From: Methylomonas sp. ZR1
Lineage (GTDB): Bacteria > Pseudomonadota > Gammaproteobacteria > Methylococcales > Methylomonadaceae
Direction: 5' to 3'
DNA length: 64,000 nucleotides
NCBI RefSeq assembly: GCF_013141865.1
Contig: NZ_RCST01000001.1
Coordinates: 3,968,001 to 4,032,000 of the forward strand
In this document: one piece after another, positions 29,510 to 39,046 of the stretch
Layout: each line of letters opens with the position of its first letter
How positions within the stretch are numbered: the stretch's first letter is position 1
Translations under genes and position numbers: made by a program
The notes under the pieces: model-generated
What the model was told of the DNA's origin: nothing
What the model saw: the letters and a program-made list of their open reading frames with translations, nothing else
Database searches by the model: none

Positions 29510-30724
29510 ATGCGCCACGCCAAATTGATTACAAACATCCTTGCCGGCCTGTTGCTGTTTGCCGGCATCAGCCAATCGCTATTGGCCAAACCGCTGCCGT
29601 TCCGCGAATTGGACCTGCCGGTGGCCGGTTTCAGCCAACAGCACCATTTGGCCAAGACCGCCGATGAGCATTTGATTGTCAGCTGGGTGGAAACCGACGC
29701 CGAAACCAGTACCGCCAAGTTTGCGATACTGGAAGAAGGGGGCTGGAGCATCCCGCTCGCCGTCGTCCAAGTGAAAGGCAAGCTGGCCGATCCGCCGGTG
29801 GTGATCGGCTTGAGCGACGGTAGCCTGGCGGCGGCCTGGATGCCTTATCGGCAAGGTGCTACTGATCGCTATGCGGCGGACATCTTACTGGCACGTTCTA
29901 TCGACGGTGGTTTAAGCTGGAGTCCGGCGTTAAAACCATACGGCGACGCGGCGCGAATTTATGACGCACAAATGTCTTTGGCCGCGCTTCCCGATGCACG
30001 GCTGGCGCTGGTCTGGACCGACATGCGCCACGCCAGCCACGACCCGGCGGCGGATAAGAAAACCAACCGCTATCAACTGATGGCAAGCGTCATCGACAAA
30101 AACTGGCAAGCCAGCCCGGAGATCGTGCTGGATGACGATGTCTGCTCCTGCTGCCGCAGCTATACCGACGCACAAGGCGAGCAATTGGTCACGGTCTACC
30201 GCGATCATGCCACCGGGGAAATTCGCGACATCAGCGCAGTGCGCTGGCAGGCTGGCGGCAATCCGCAAATCGCTAACGTGCATGCGGACGGCTGGGTGAT
30301 CGGCGGTTGCCCCAGTAATGGGCCATCCATTGATCTGACGCCCACCGCCGGTGTGGCGGCTTGGTTCACTGCCGCCGACGGCAAAGGCCGGGTGAAATTG
30401 GCTTTCTCCACTGACCAAGGCGCGCATTTTAATTCGCCTATCGAGCTGGATGCCGACGCCAGCGGCTATACCAACGCCTTGCTGCTGGACGACGGCTCGG
30501 CCTTGGTCAGCTGGCGCGGCCGCAATGGTCCCGACGATGAGCTAAGGGTTGCGAAAGTGACCAGCAAGGGCAAAGTCAGCCGGCAAACCACGGTGTATCG
30601 CGGCAGCTTCCCGAAATGGCCCAGCAAATACCTGGCGCTGGCCCGCGTCGGCAAGCATGCTTTTGTCGCCTGGACCGATCCGCTTCAGAAGAAAGTACGC
30701 CTGGTCAGTTTATCCCTCGACTAA
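29510..30724 (+). CDS. Periplasmic Asp-box (sialidase-like fold) protein with CxCC motif
   Basis: About 404 residues with a signal peptide (cleavage near LLA-K). The rest is a beta-propeller by its Asp boxes: SIDGGLSW near 130 and STDQGAHF near 298. Despite the usual sialidase label no catalytic sialidase residues were identified. A CSCC segment (about 210-213) in DDDVCSCCRSYT could bind a metal ion. It lies about 40 nt after the cassette A receptor and should be in its operon, suggesting a periplasmic partner for whatever the receptor imports. Confidence 0.75.
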   Translation: MRHAKLITNILAGLLLFAGISQSLLAKPLPFRELDLPVAGFSQQHHLAKTADEHLIVSWVETDAETSTAKFAILEEGGWSIPLAVVQVKGKLADPPVVIGLSDGSLAAAWMPYRQGATDRYAADILLARSIDGGLSWSPALKPYGDAARIYDAQMSLAALPDARLALVWTDMRHASHDPAADKKTNRYQLMASVIDKNWQASPEIVLDDDVCSCCRSYTDAQGEQLVTVYRDHATGEIRDISAVRWQAGGNPQIANVHADGWVIGGCPSNGPSIDLTPTAGVAAWFTAADGKGRVKLAFSTDQGAHFNSPIELDADASGYTNALLLDDGSALVSWRGRNGPDDELRVAKVTSKGKVSRQTTVYRGSFPKWPSKYLALARVGKHAFVAWTDPLQKKVRLVSLSLD

Positions 30725-31089
30725 ACAAGCCCCTAAAAGAGCAGATTGGTCTTGAGATATTCTCGTCCCGAGCCCTTCGCCAGCATTCCCAAACGCGGGA
30801 TATGACACAGTTTATCCAGTTGTTTCGCCGCGTATTGCCCGCCGACTTCTCCCAATTGCCTTTAGCGGTTTGCGCCATCCCTCAAGCCCGGCGGGCTTTC
30901 CGGACAATCTCACGCTAAAAAACCTCTCTTTTCTAAGTTTGGGTGCAAATATTGCTTGCTTATTAACCCAGCCCTTAATGTCGCTCGCCTTAGCGCTCTT
31001 AAGGTACTGAGCCAGCCCGAACGGCATACCCGCGACAAATAGGGCCGGTTTAATCAACACCCTATTTGGCCGCCTACCTAAACTATCCG
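30725..31089. other. 365-nt gap before cassette B
   Basis: No gene recognised; it should hold the promoter of the cassette B sigma gene. No Fur-like box was seen. Confidence 0.4.
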
Positions 31090-31611
31090 ATGCTTGAATT
31101 GACTGCCGCCGACATTGCCGATCTGATGCACAAGCATCGCCACGAGTTATTGCGGTTTTTATCGCAACGCATCAGCTGTACGGATACGGCGCAGGATATT
31201 TTTCAAGAAACCTTCATTCGCTATGCTGGTTACGGCGGCAAAGATAGCGTGGAAAATCCCCGCGCCTTCATTTTCCGCATCGCCGCCAATCTGGCTACCG
31301 ATTATCTGCGCAGCCACAGCCGCCATGCCGGCCCAGACCTGGAAGCCGCCGAAAATGAAGAGGCTGAAGTAGGCGTACAATCTGCGCTATCCGCCGAACG
31401 GACTGTCATGTCGCAACAACAACTAGAGCAACTGGTCACTGCGTTGGATGATTTATCGCCCAAATGCCGAGAAGTGTTTATCTTGCTCAAACTCAAGCAT
31501 TGCAGTTACGCAGAGGTGGAACAAAGGCTGGGCATATCACAAACCATGATCTTTAAATATTTGACCCAGGCCATGCGCCATTGCCGAGCGAAGGTTGGCG
31601 ATCTGGATTGA
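31090..31611 (+). CDS. ECF sigma factor, FecI type (cassette B)
   Basis: About 173 residues. Region 2 contains DTAQDIFQETFIRY and AFIFRIAANLATDYLR; region 4 contains LSPKCREVFILLKLKHCSYAEVEQRLGIS. The ATG at 31090 is taken rather than a TTG 24 nt upstream. FecR follows 182 nt downstream, a longer gap than in the other cassettes, so FecR may have its own signals. Confidence 0.9.
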   Translation: MLELTAADIADLMHKHRHELLRFLSQRISCTDTAQDIFQETFIRYAGYGGKDSVENPRAFIFRIAANLATDYLRSHSRHAGPDLEAAENEEAEVGVQSALSAERTVMSQQQLEQLVTALDDLSPKCREVFILLKLKHCSYAEVEQRLGISQTMIFKYLTQAMRHCRAKVGDLD

Positions 31612-31793
31612 CCGGGTTTGTTTATTAAGCCATCCATGACCATTCCCGACACTCGGCTGACCCTGTGTCCTTCAACACACGCCGGGCCAGCGGCATTTCA
31701 GGTCGGGTGAATAGTTTTTGCCCATCGGGCCTGAGTTTAACAACAAGCGTTTTATAATCAGGACACCGAGTTGACAGCACAGCCACTTTCGAT

Positions 31794-32765
31794 ATGAACC
31801 CTTCCTTCCCGCCTTTTCCCGACGCCAGCGCCGAAGAGCAAGCCGAATACTGGCTGGCCCTGCGCGAATCGCCGTTCTACGACAGTGAGCAGGAAAAATT
31901 GTGGCTGGCCTGGCTGGCGGCCAGCCGAGAGAATCGGGAAGCCTGGCAACAAACACAGCTTTTTTTTCGGCGCGTGGAGACCTTGAATCCGGCCCAAGTT
32001 CGCCGAATCGAACGATCAGTACAAAAAGCCGGCAGAGCAGCTGCGGCCGGGGCGGGTCTATGGCGCTGGCCCATTGCCGCCTGCCTGATGCTGGCATTAT
32101 GTTTGGGCTGGGCGTTTAACGCCGGCTATTTTGCCGACTTCCGCACCGGCACCGGCGAGCAGCGCCGAATTCAGCTCAGCGACGGCTCGATGGTGATTCT
32201 GAATACCGCTTCGTCGCTGTCGGTGGATTTTTCCGAACAGCAGCGGGTGATTCGATTGCACGGCGGCGAAGCCTATTTCAAAGTGGCCGCCGATGCCGCA
32301 AGACCGTTTGAGGTCGTTGCCGGCGGCGGTAGGGTTCGCGCCTTGGGCACGGCATTTGACGTCAAACAGTGGCAAGGCGACCTGGCAGTCACCGTTTACG
32401 AGCACAGTGTGCGCGTTGCGTTTGCCGACGGCGCGACCATCGAGCGCCTGCCGGAGGGTCAGCGCGTCGCGTCGCTCGACGGTAAAAGCGGCGCGCCGGA
32501 ACAGGCCAATCTCAGGCAAGCCGCCGCTTGGCAGGAGCGGCGCCTGGTGTTTAAGGAAAAGCCGCTGCAACAAGTCATCGACGATCTAAACCGCTACCGT
32601 CCGGGAAAAATCGTCATCGCCGATCCCGACTTGGCCGCGCATTTGGTGACCGGCGTATTCGACGCCAACGACCCGGAAGCGGCGTTGACGGTTATCGAGA
32701 CCACCTTGGCGGTTAGCGAAACCCGTCTGACCGACGCATTAATCGTTCTGCACCGCCATTATTGA
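31794..32765 (+). CDS. FecR-type anti-sigma regulator (cassette B)
   Basis: 323 residues: N-terminal sigma-binding region (EEQAEYWLALRES), membrane helix at about 92-110, periplasmic FecR domain (LSDGSMVILNTASSL, GGEAYFKV, ALGTAFDV). The N-terminal region is more divergent than in the other five. A terminator-like hairpin stands 20 nt after its stop, separating it from the receptor. Confidence 0.9.
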   Translation: MNPSFPPFPDASAEEQAEYWLALRESPFYDSEQEKLWLAWLAASRENREAWQQTQLFFRRVETLNPAQVRRIERSVQKAGRAAAAGAGLWRWPIAACLMLALCLGWAFNAGYFADFRTGTGEQRRIQLSDGSMVILNTASSLSVDFSEQQRVIRLHGGEAYFKVAADAARPFEVVAGGGRVRALGTAFDVKQWQGDLAVTVYEHSVRVAFADGATIERLPEGQRVASLDGKSGAPEQANLRQAAAWQERRLVFKEKPLQQVIDDLNRYRPGKIVIADPDLAAHLVTGVFDANDPEAALTVIETTLAVSETRLTDALIVLHRHY

Positions 32766-32785
32766 CCCGGCCCTATTTATCGGTG

Positions 32786-32831
32786 AAATGCCGTTCGCAC
32801 CCTCAGGGGCATAAAGGTGAACGGCATTTTT
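32786..32831 (+). terminator. Terminator between FecR and receptor of cassette B
   Basis: A stem formed by 32786-32796 (plus ACC beyond a 2-nt bulge) and 32816-32829, ending in five T. It would end the sigma-FecR transcript and leave the receptor to its own promoter. Confidence 0.7.
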
Positions 32832-33000
32832 GGGCCGGATTAATAATTTTTAGCCCCTGCCAATAAGCCCTGGATAAATTCGCCAGTACTGCCTACACGG
32901 GATTATTGACCGGGTGAATTTCATAGCTTTTACGGAGCGGCGTGGCGCCGAGCCTAGGCCCCATCCGGTCGCTGAGGGCATTGCGCTGCGCCCTCGGCCA

Positions 33001-33048
33001 AAAATATTTTCTCAGCCAGGTTATAAAACCCATCCCTCCCTTCGTCTT
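33001..33048 (+). promoter_or_regulatory. Candidate ECF promoter, receptor B
   Basis: A/T tract AAAATATTTT (33001-33010), 32 nt, then CGTCTT (33043-33048). Identical tract and spacing are found before receptor C. No clear GG-type -35 lies 12 nt before CGTC here. Confidence 0.5.
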
Positions 33049-33131
33049 TGCTTTGGAACCCCTGCGGATACGCCGACGGAACACCTTCCCTCGCCAACCG
33101 CCGTCATCACAATCACAAGCCAGGATGCCCA

Positions 33132-35567
33132 ATGAGTCAGCGCACAATACCGCCCTTTAACCCGTTCTGTTTAACCGTTTTTGCCGTCGCGATGAGCGCC
33201 AGCCCCTGGTGTGCGGCGGAAACTGCCATCGAGTTTGCCATCCCGGCCGCACCGTTGGCGGATGCCTTGCTGCAATTTTCCGAAACCAGCGGCATCAAGG
33301 TGTTCTTCAGCTCTCAATTGGCCGGCAACCTGCGCGGCAACGCCGTACAAGGCCGCTTTACAGCGCAACAGGCGCTGGACAAACTGTTGAGCGGAACCGG
33401 TCTGACACCACAAACCGCGACCGATGGCACCGTGACGCTGGAAAAGTCGGCAAAGCCAATCGAACCGCAATCGGCAGCCGGTACGACAACTTTGCCGAGT
33501 GTGACGGTGCTGGGCAAAACCCTGTCGGACCCTAACGATCCCTATAACTCGGACTATCACCTACCCAACGCCAGCGCCGCCACGAAAACCGATACGCCGA
33601 TCATGGAATTACCGATGTCGGTACAGGTCATTCCTAAGCAGATATTGAAAGACCAACAGGCAATTCGAATCAAGGATGCGCTGAAAAATGTCAGCGGCAT
33701 AAACTGGGCGACCGACCCGATGTACGAAGGCTTTCAGTTACGCGGTTTTCAGACCGATGGCACCACCACGGTTTATCGGAACGGACTGCGCATCCGGCGT
33801 GCCGTACAAGAGGTTGCCGATCTGGAACGCTTGGAAGTTCTGAAAGGTCCGGCTGCGGCGGCGTATGGTCGGATCGAGCCGGGCGGCTTGATCAACATTG
33901 TTACCAAAAAACCGTTGGATACCCCTTATTACGCATTGGAGCAGCAGTTTGGTTCGTACGATATGTTCCGTACTACAGCCGATGCAACCGGACCGATCAA
34001 CCAAGACCGTTCCTTGCTTTACAGAGTCAATTTGGCCTATCAAAACAATGAATTTTTCATCGATAAAATGGATCAGGAACGGGTGTTTTTCGCGCCGTCC
34101 CTCACATGGAAGCCCAGCGACCGCACCGAAATCAATTTGAATTTGGAGTATCTCTACGATACCCGCACCAGTTATACCGGCTTGCCGGTACAGGGCAACC
34201 GTCCGGCCAATGTACCGATCAGCCGTTACTACGGTTTTGGCTCGGATAATGAAAAATCGGTATTCGACAAGTTTTTGATCGGGTTTGATTGGTCGCACCA
34301 ATTCAACGACGATTGGAAAATCCAGCATCGCTTTCACTACTACAAGCTGGATTACCAAATCAACAATTCTTCATTTTTCCCAGGACCGGTCAATCCCGCG
34401 AATAATCGCACCTCGGTAAGAAATGTGACCGATAGGCCCATCGACATTACCGATACCGTCGCGACCAGTATCGATCTCACCGGCAAATTCAAACTATTTG
34501 GAACCGAGCATCGGGTATTGGCGGGATTCGATTACTTTTGGGAAGACTTTGAAGGTCAGGGGTTCTTTGGTGCGCCCGCTCCCGCCAGCCATAGGCCGGT
34601 GGTTGATATTTTTAATCCGGTCTACGGACAGGTTCCATCCGCTGCCAGCCGGGGTTTCAATAATTTCAGCACCTTAGAACAATATTGGTACGGCGCTTAC
34701 TTTCAGGATCAAATCACCCTGTTTGACAAGCTGCATATCATGGGTGGCGGGCGCTACGATTGGGCAACGCGCAGCAGCGGCGCAGCCTCGACTTCCATCG
34801 CAGCTGCCAGAAACAGTGAGACTGAAGTTAAAAACGAGGCTTTCAGTCCGCGCGTGGGTGTGGTCTATCAACCCTGGCCCTGGCTATCACTGTACGGAAA
34901 TTATACGGAATCGCTGGGCGGGGCGAACAGCGCGTTGGCATCAACCGGCAAACCGCTGGATGCCGAAACCGCGCAGCAGCACGAGGTTGGATTCAAAACC
35001 GAATGGTTCGATAAGCGGCTGATGACCACCGTTGCCTTTTACGAATTGACCAAACAAAACATCGCGACGCCGGACCCGGTAAATACCCGGTTTTCCGTGC
35101 AAACCGGCGAGGCCCGCAGCCGTGGTATCGAAGTAGACATATCGGGCCAGATTACCGATGGCCTGAACTTGATCGCGACTTACGCCTATACCGACGCAGT
35201 CATCACACAGGATAACAGCGGTAATCAAGGCCGCAAGCTATGGAACGTGCCGGCAAATTCGGGCAGCTTCTGGGCCAAATACGCATTTCAAGATCCCGCT
35301 TTGCGTGGCCTAAATGTTGGCGCCGGCGCGTATCTGGTTGGCGAGCGCCAAGGTAATAATTTGAATAATTGGCAAATGCCGGGCTACGTCAGAGTCGATG
35401 CCTTGCTCGGCTATTCCTGGGAGATAGGCAAGTCTAAAGTGACCGCGCAGTTGAACGTCAATAATCTGTTGGATAAGACGATTTACGAAACATCGGCATT
35501 TAACAGCTATTTGACTCAGCCGGGCGCGCCGCGCAATTTCATGGGCTCGATCCGCGTGGAGTTCTGA
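33132..35567 (+). CDS. TonB-dependent receptor with STN domain (cassette B)
   Basis: About 811 residues: signal peptide (cleavage near WCA-AE), STN domain (about 30-105), linker EPQSAAGTTTLPS then TonB-box-like VTVLGK, plug and barrel ending in Phe. The DPNDPYNSDY and ATKTDTPIME motifs put it with the FpvA/FoxA-like siderophore receptors. The ATG at 33132 follows AGGA; the longer frame has no export signal at its start. Its linker is nearly the same as in receptor C, though the barrels differ. Confidence 0.92.
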   Translation: MSQRTIPPFNPFCLTVFAVAMSASPWCAAETAIEFAIPAAPLADALLQFSETSGIKVFFSSQLAGNLRGNAVQGRFTAQQALDKLLSGTGLTPQTATDGTVTLEKSAKPIEPQSAAGTTTLPSVTVLGKTLSDPNDPYNSDYHLPNASAATKTDTPIMELPMSVQVIPKQILKDQQAIRIKDALKNVSGINWATDPMYEGFQLRGFQTDGTTTVYRNGLRIRRAVQEVADLERLEVLKGPAAAAYGRIEPGGLINIVTKKPLDTPYYALEQQFGSYDMFRTTADATGPINQDRSLLYRVNLAYQNNEFFIDKMDQERVFFAPSLTWKPSDRTEINLNLEYLYDTRTSYTGLPVQGNRPANVPISRYYGFGSDNEKSVFDKFLIGFDWSHQFNDDWKIQHRFHYYKLDYQINNSSFFPGPVNPANNRTSVRNVTDRPIDITDTVATSIDLTGKFKLFGTEHRVLAGFDYFWEDFEGQGFFGAPAPASHRPVVDIFNPVYGQVPSAASRGFNNFSTLEQYWYGAYFQDQITLFDKLHIMGGGRYDWATRSSGAASTSIAAARNSETEVKNEAFSPRVGVVYQPWPWLSLYGNYTESLGGANSALASTGKPLDAETAQQHEVGFKTEWFDKRLMTTVAFYELTKQNIATPDPVNTRFSVQTGEARSRGIEVDISGQITDGLNLIATYAYTDAVITQDNSGNQGRKLWNVPANSGSFWAKYAFQDPALRGLNVGAGAYLVGERQGNNLNNWQMPGYVRVDALLGYSWEIGKSKVTAQLNVNNLLDKTIYETSAFNSYLTQPGAPRNFMGSIRVEF

Positions 35568-35591
35568 CGCCGGATGGCTCGGTAATCCTAT

Positions 35592-35640
35592 CAAGCCGAT
35601 CATGGTGAGCCAGTTCAAACCATGATCGGCTTGGTTTCAA
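35592..35640 (+). terminator. Hairpin after receptor B
   Basis: Perfect 15-bp inverted repeat (35592-35606 with 35619-35633), loop 12 nt, followed by GTTTC. It is 25 nt after the receptor stop. The T run is short. Confidence 0.6.
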
Positions 35641-35705
35641 GGTAAAGGTATTTGGCTTGGAGAAATTCCGATTAACGCCTTGCCGGTCTAACTCGTAGCG
35701 CGTGA

Positions 35706-35729
35706 GGAATTTTGGCCGGGAAACGTCTT
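35706..35729 (+). promoter_or_regulatory. Candidate ECF promoter of the PepSY gene (cassette B)
   Basis: GGAATT (35706-35711), 12 nt, AAA then CGTCTTAT (CGTCTT at 35724-35729). The PepSY gene of cassette C has the same arrangement. It is about 90 nt before the gene. Confidence 0.45.
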
Positions 35730-35818
35730 ATCCAAATGAAACACATAAAAACAAGGGTTGGTGAGCTTGGATACAAAGCCCTGACTCTTCAAATTCTCAA
35801 CTCAAATCTGTTACTGCG

Positions 35819-37042
35819 ATGAATGTAACCAATCCTCAATCCGGCCTTATCGTTCGCAGCGAACCAGAGCACCATTCGCTTGCCCGCCTCAAAGCCCGCC
35901 GCCAACGTTGGCTAACCGTGCATCTTTGGTTGGGGCTGACGCTTGGCTTGTTACTGTCTATTTACGGCATCACCGGCAGCGTCTTGGTGTTTTATCCCGA
36001 GATCGACGAATCGTTGCATCCCGAGATGTTGACGGTACAACCGCCGGAACATGCCGAGTATCGGCCCCTGGCTGAAATTTTCGCGGCCGGCAAAGCTGCC
36101 ATGCCACCACAAGCCAAACACAACTTCGCCACGTATCCGCGTAACGAGTTTGCGAGCTTCAAGCTGCGCTTCGCGGTGGCGGATGCCAACGGTGCGGTGG
36201 AACGCTGGGAAGTAGGCGTTGATCCTTACACCGCGAAAGTCACCGGTAAACAGCTCCAGGAACGATCCGGCGATTGGTTGCCCAACACCTTCATCGGCCT
36301 AATGTTCAAGTTGCACTATGCCTTATTGTTGCCCAAAGACATCAGCACAGTAGTGGTCGGCCTGTCCGGCATATTATTGATCATCTCCACGCTGACCGGC
36401 CTAATCGTCTGGTGGCCGCTGACCAGCAAATGGCGGCAAGCACTGGTATTTAAAGCCGGTGCCGGCAAGGTGCGCTTCAATTACGACCTGCATAAAACCA
36501 GCGGCTTTTACACCGCGTTGGTGATGATTCCGGTGCTTTTTTCCGGGGTTTACATGGTGTTGCCGCATAACGTGGTGCCGGTGCTGGAATTGTTTTCGCC
36601 GGTGACTTACCGCTACTGGTTTCATTCCACGCCATCTACGCCGGATGCGCCGACCATCGGCATGGATCAAGCCGTGGCTATTGCATTGAAACAATACCCA
36701 ACAGGCCGGCCACACTGGATTTACGGCGCGCCGAATCCCAGCCAGACTTACACTGTATGCCAGGACGGCGTCGATGCACCCGACAGTATCTTGCAACGCC
36801 GCTGCACGGTAATCGACCGTTACAGCGGCAAGATTCTGGACTTGGACGATCCCAGCCTGCCGACCGCCACGGCCGGCGAAATCTTCACCCATTGGCAATG
36901 GCCGCTGCATTCCGGCCAGGCCTTCGGCATGACCGGGCGGATTTTGGTGTTTATCACCGGACTGGCCTGCCCGGTGCTATTCGTCACCGGGGTGATTCGC
37001 TGGCGGCAAAAATCCAGGACCAAGCAAGTACGGAAGGGCTGA
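35819..37042 (+). CDS. PepSY-TM inner-membrane protein, probable ferrisiderophore reductase (cassette B)
   Basis: 407 residues, PepSY-associated TM family (as PiuB/FoxB). Membrane segments lie at about 31-55, 170-195, 225-250 and 375-398; a PepSY-like periplasmic region lies between the first two. His residues in or near the helices (VHLWLGLT, FKLHYALL, NYDLHKTSG, HWQWPLHSG) fit a haem-binding reductase. Such proteins release iron from siderophores at the inner membrane. It is very like the cassette C copy, with long identical blocks, so one is a recent duplicate. Confidence 0.85.
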   Translation: MNVTNPQSGLIVRSEPEHHSLARLKARRQRWLTVHLWLGLTLGLLLSIYGITGSVLVFYPEIDESLHPEMLTVQPPEHAEYRPLAEIFAAGKAAMPPQAKHNFATYPRNEFASFKLRFAVADANGAVERWEVGVDPYTAKVTGKQLQERSGDWLPNTFIGLMFKLHYALLLPKDISTVVVGLSGILLIISTLTGLIVWWPLTSKWRQALVFKAGAGKVRFNYDLHKTSGFYTALVMIPVLFSGVYMVLPHNVVPVLELFSPVTYRYWFHSTPSTPDAPTIGMDQAVAIALKQYPTGRPHWIYGAPNPSQTYTVCQDGVDAPDSILQRRCTVIDRYSGKILDLDDPSLPTATAGEIFTHWQWPLHSGQAFGMTGRILVFITGLACPVLFVTGVIRWRQKSRTKQVRKG

Positions 37043-37310
37043 TTCCGATCCGTTATCAGGTGCCGAAACGAGTGGTCAATATTTTCGACCGACACGAGGT
37101 GCCTGAATTTGCCGCTCCGCAAGGCGTGCTTAGAAGCAGGATGCGCAATTTAAAAGTGCGTGATATGCCGCACTTTGCTCGTCGCGCTTTCGAGGGTTTT
37201 GGCATCAATCCCGCCGACTGACGGATCAAGCGCCGTACAACACTGACTTCCCAGGTTAGTGGCTTAAAAGTTGCTGCAGCGGAAGACGTTTCATTGCCGA
37301 CTATGTGTTC

Positions 37311-37817
37311 ATGGATGCAATTACCGATTCCGATTTACTGGCCAGCTTTCTGCTCTATCAGAAGGAGCTCCAGCAATTTTTGACGCATAAGGTCAATTGC
37401 GCGGAAACCGCGGCCGATTTGATTCAGGAAACCTATCTGCGCATCGCCCGCTATTCCGCCGACGGCGAGATCGTCAACCAGCGGGCGTTTGTGTTCCGCA
37501 TCGCCGACAATCTGGCCCTGGACCATTTGCGCAGCCGGGCCAGACACGAGCAACGCGACGGCGGCTTGGTCGAGGAAGACCTCGTTTGCAGACAACCGCA
37601 ACCGGACAGCATGCTGGAGGGGCAGCAACAAATGGAATTGTTCGAAAAACTCATCTACGAACTGCCGCCGCAATGCCGCAAGGTGTTCTTGTCGTGCCGA
37701 GTGGAAGGCAAGCGTTATTCCGAAATCGCCGCCGAGCTGGGCATATCGATACGTACCGTGGAGGCCCATATGTACAAGGCCTTGAAGCATTTGAAAGACC
37801 GCATCGATTTCCTTTGA
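37311..37817 (+). CDS. ECF sigma factor, FecI type (cassette C)
   Basis: About 168 residues. Region 2: ETAADLIQETYLRIARY and AFVFRIADNLALDHLR; region 4: LPPQCRKVFLSCRVEGKRYSEIAAELGIS then RTVEAHMYKAL. The ATG at 37311 is preferred to a GTG two codons upstream. FecR follows about 50 nt later. Confidence 0.9.
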   Translation: MDAITDSDLLASFLLYQKELQQFLTHKVNCAETAADLIQETYLRIARYSADGEIVNQRAFVFRIADNLALDHLRSRARHEQRDGGLVEEDLVCRQPQPDSMLEGQQQMELFEKLIYELPPQCRKVFLSCRVEGKRYSEIAAELGISIRTVEAHMYKALKHLKDRIDFL

Positions 37818-37870
37818 TGCGCCGTGCGTTCGTATCATGCAACTTAACCCCGTTCTAAAATCGTGGCATC

Positions 37871-38917
37871 ATGCCTGCCTCGGCTCAACGCTTCGTGCTC
37901 CCAACCATGTCCGATAAGCTCCAATCCGCGTCTTCCGATTTGCTCTCGGACCAGGCACTCGCCTGGTTTGCCCGCTTGCAAGCGGATGACGTCAGCGACG
38001 ATGTGCGCCGCCAATTTGAAATTTGGTACCACGCCGATCCTCGGCACGCCGAAGCCTACGATAAATCCCGCAAGCTATGGAGCCTGCTGCAACAGCCGGC
38101 GGAGCGGGTTCAACAACGCCTGCAAGCGGATGCCGCCCAATTTAAAACCGAGACTTTTTCCACCGGAAGGGCGCTGGGTGTGGGGCGCTTACAATCGTCG
38201 GCGAGCGGCCGAAACCTGCTGCGTTTTGCTTCAGCCTGCCTGGGGCTGTTGTTGCTGGTGGCCGGCTGGCGCTTACCGGAGCACTGGCAAAACTGGCGCA
38301 GCGATTACCATACCGCAGCCGGTCAGCAACTCAGTATCGAATTGGAAGACGGCTCTCGGCTGACTTTGAACACCGATACGGCACTGGCGGTCCGTTACAG
38401 CGACAACTTGCGGGAGATCGAATTGTTGCGCGGCGAAGCCTATTTCGAAGTCGCGCCTAATAAGCAACGGCCGTTCGTCGTCGACGGCGGTCAGGCGACC
38501 GCGCGCGCCGTCGGTACCGCCTACAGCGTTCGTAAACAAGCCGACGAGTTGCGCGTCGTTGTTAGCGAAGGCACCGTAGAAGTTGACGCCGATAGTGCTA
38601 AGGCGTTGGTGCACGCCGCCGAGCAAGCCGAATACCGGCAAGGCCGGCTGCAAGCCGTTGCTCGGCTCGACAACGACGATGCATTGGCCTGGCGACGACG
38701 CCAAACTGTGTTTCACCGCCAACCTTTGACGCAAGTATTGGAAGAAATTAACCGCTATCGCAGCGGCCGGATTGTCGCGGTCAATCCGCGGTTGGCCGAG
38801 CGGGTGGTCAACGGTGTCTTCAACAACGCCGACCCCGATGCTGTGCTGGCCGCGCTGACCACCACGCTGCAAGCCAAGGCCTTGCGGATGCCGGGCGATT
38901 GGGTGTTGTTGTATTGA
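37871..38917 (+). CDS. FecR-type anti-sigma regulator (cassette C)
   Basis: 348 residues from the ATG at 37871, or 336 from the ATG at 37907; neither has a clear ribosome site. N-terminal motif QALAWFARLQADDV, DPRHAEAYDKSRKLW; membrane helix at about 117-135; FecR domain with LEDGSRLTLNTDTAL, RGEAYFEV and VGTAYSV; C-terminal region with INRYRSGRIV. Confidence 0.9.
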   Translation: MPASAQRFVLPTMSDKLQSASSDLLSDQALAWFARLQADDVSDDVRRQFEIWYHADPRHAEAYDKSRKLWSLLQQPAERVQQRLQADAAQFKTETFSTGRALGVGRLQSSASGRNLLRFASACLGLLLLVAGWRLPEHWQNWRSDYHTAAGQQLSIELEDGSRLTLNTDTALAVRYSDNLREIELLRGEAYFEVAPNKQRPFVVDGGQATARAVGTAYSVRKQADELRVVVSEGTVEVDADSAKALVHAAEQAEYRQGRLQAVARLDNDDALAWRRRQTVFHRQPLTQVLEEINRYRSGRIVAVNPRLAERVVNGVFNNADPDAVLAALTTTLQAKALRMPGDWVLLY

Positions 38918-38960
38918 CGTAATAGATGGGCGCGCCTTGCGCCGTTAGCCAACGAATATA

Positions 38961-39008
38961 AAAATATTTTTCTCGGCACTAAGGGTAAGCCCGAACCCGC
39001 GTCGTCTT
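38961..39008 (+). promoter_or_regulatory. Candidate ECF promoter, receptor C
   Basis: AAAATATTTT (38961-38970), 32 nt, CGTCTT (39003-39008). A GGGTAA lies 14 nt before CGTC. The receptor ATG is 39 nt downstream. Confidence 0.5.
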
Positions 39009-39046
39009 TGTCGGTAACACCTGCCATCGACAAAGGAGATAGACGC

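Noticed and set aside
29510..30724. Calling the Asp-box protein a sialidase enzyme
   Set aside because: Asp boxes occur in many beta-propellers and the arginine triad and catalytic Tyr/Glu were not identified.
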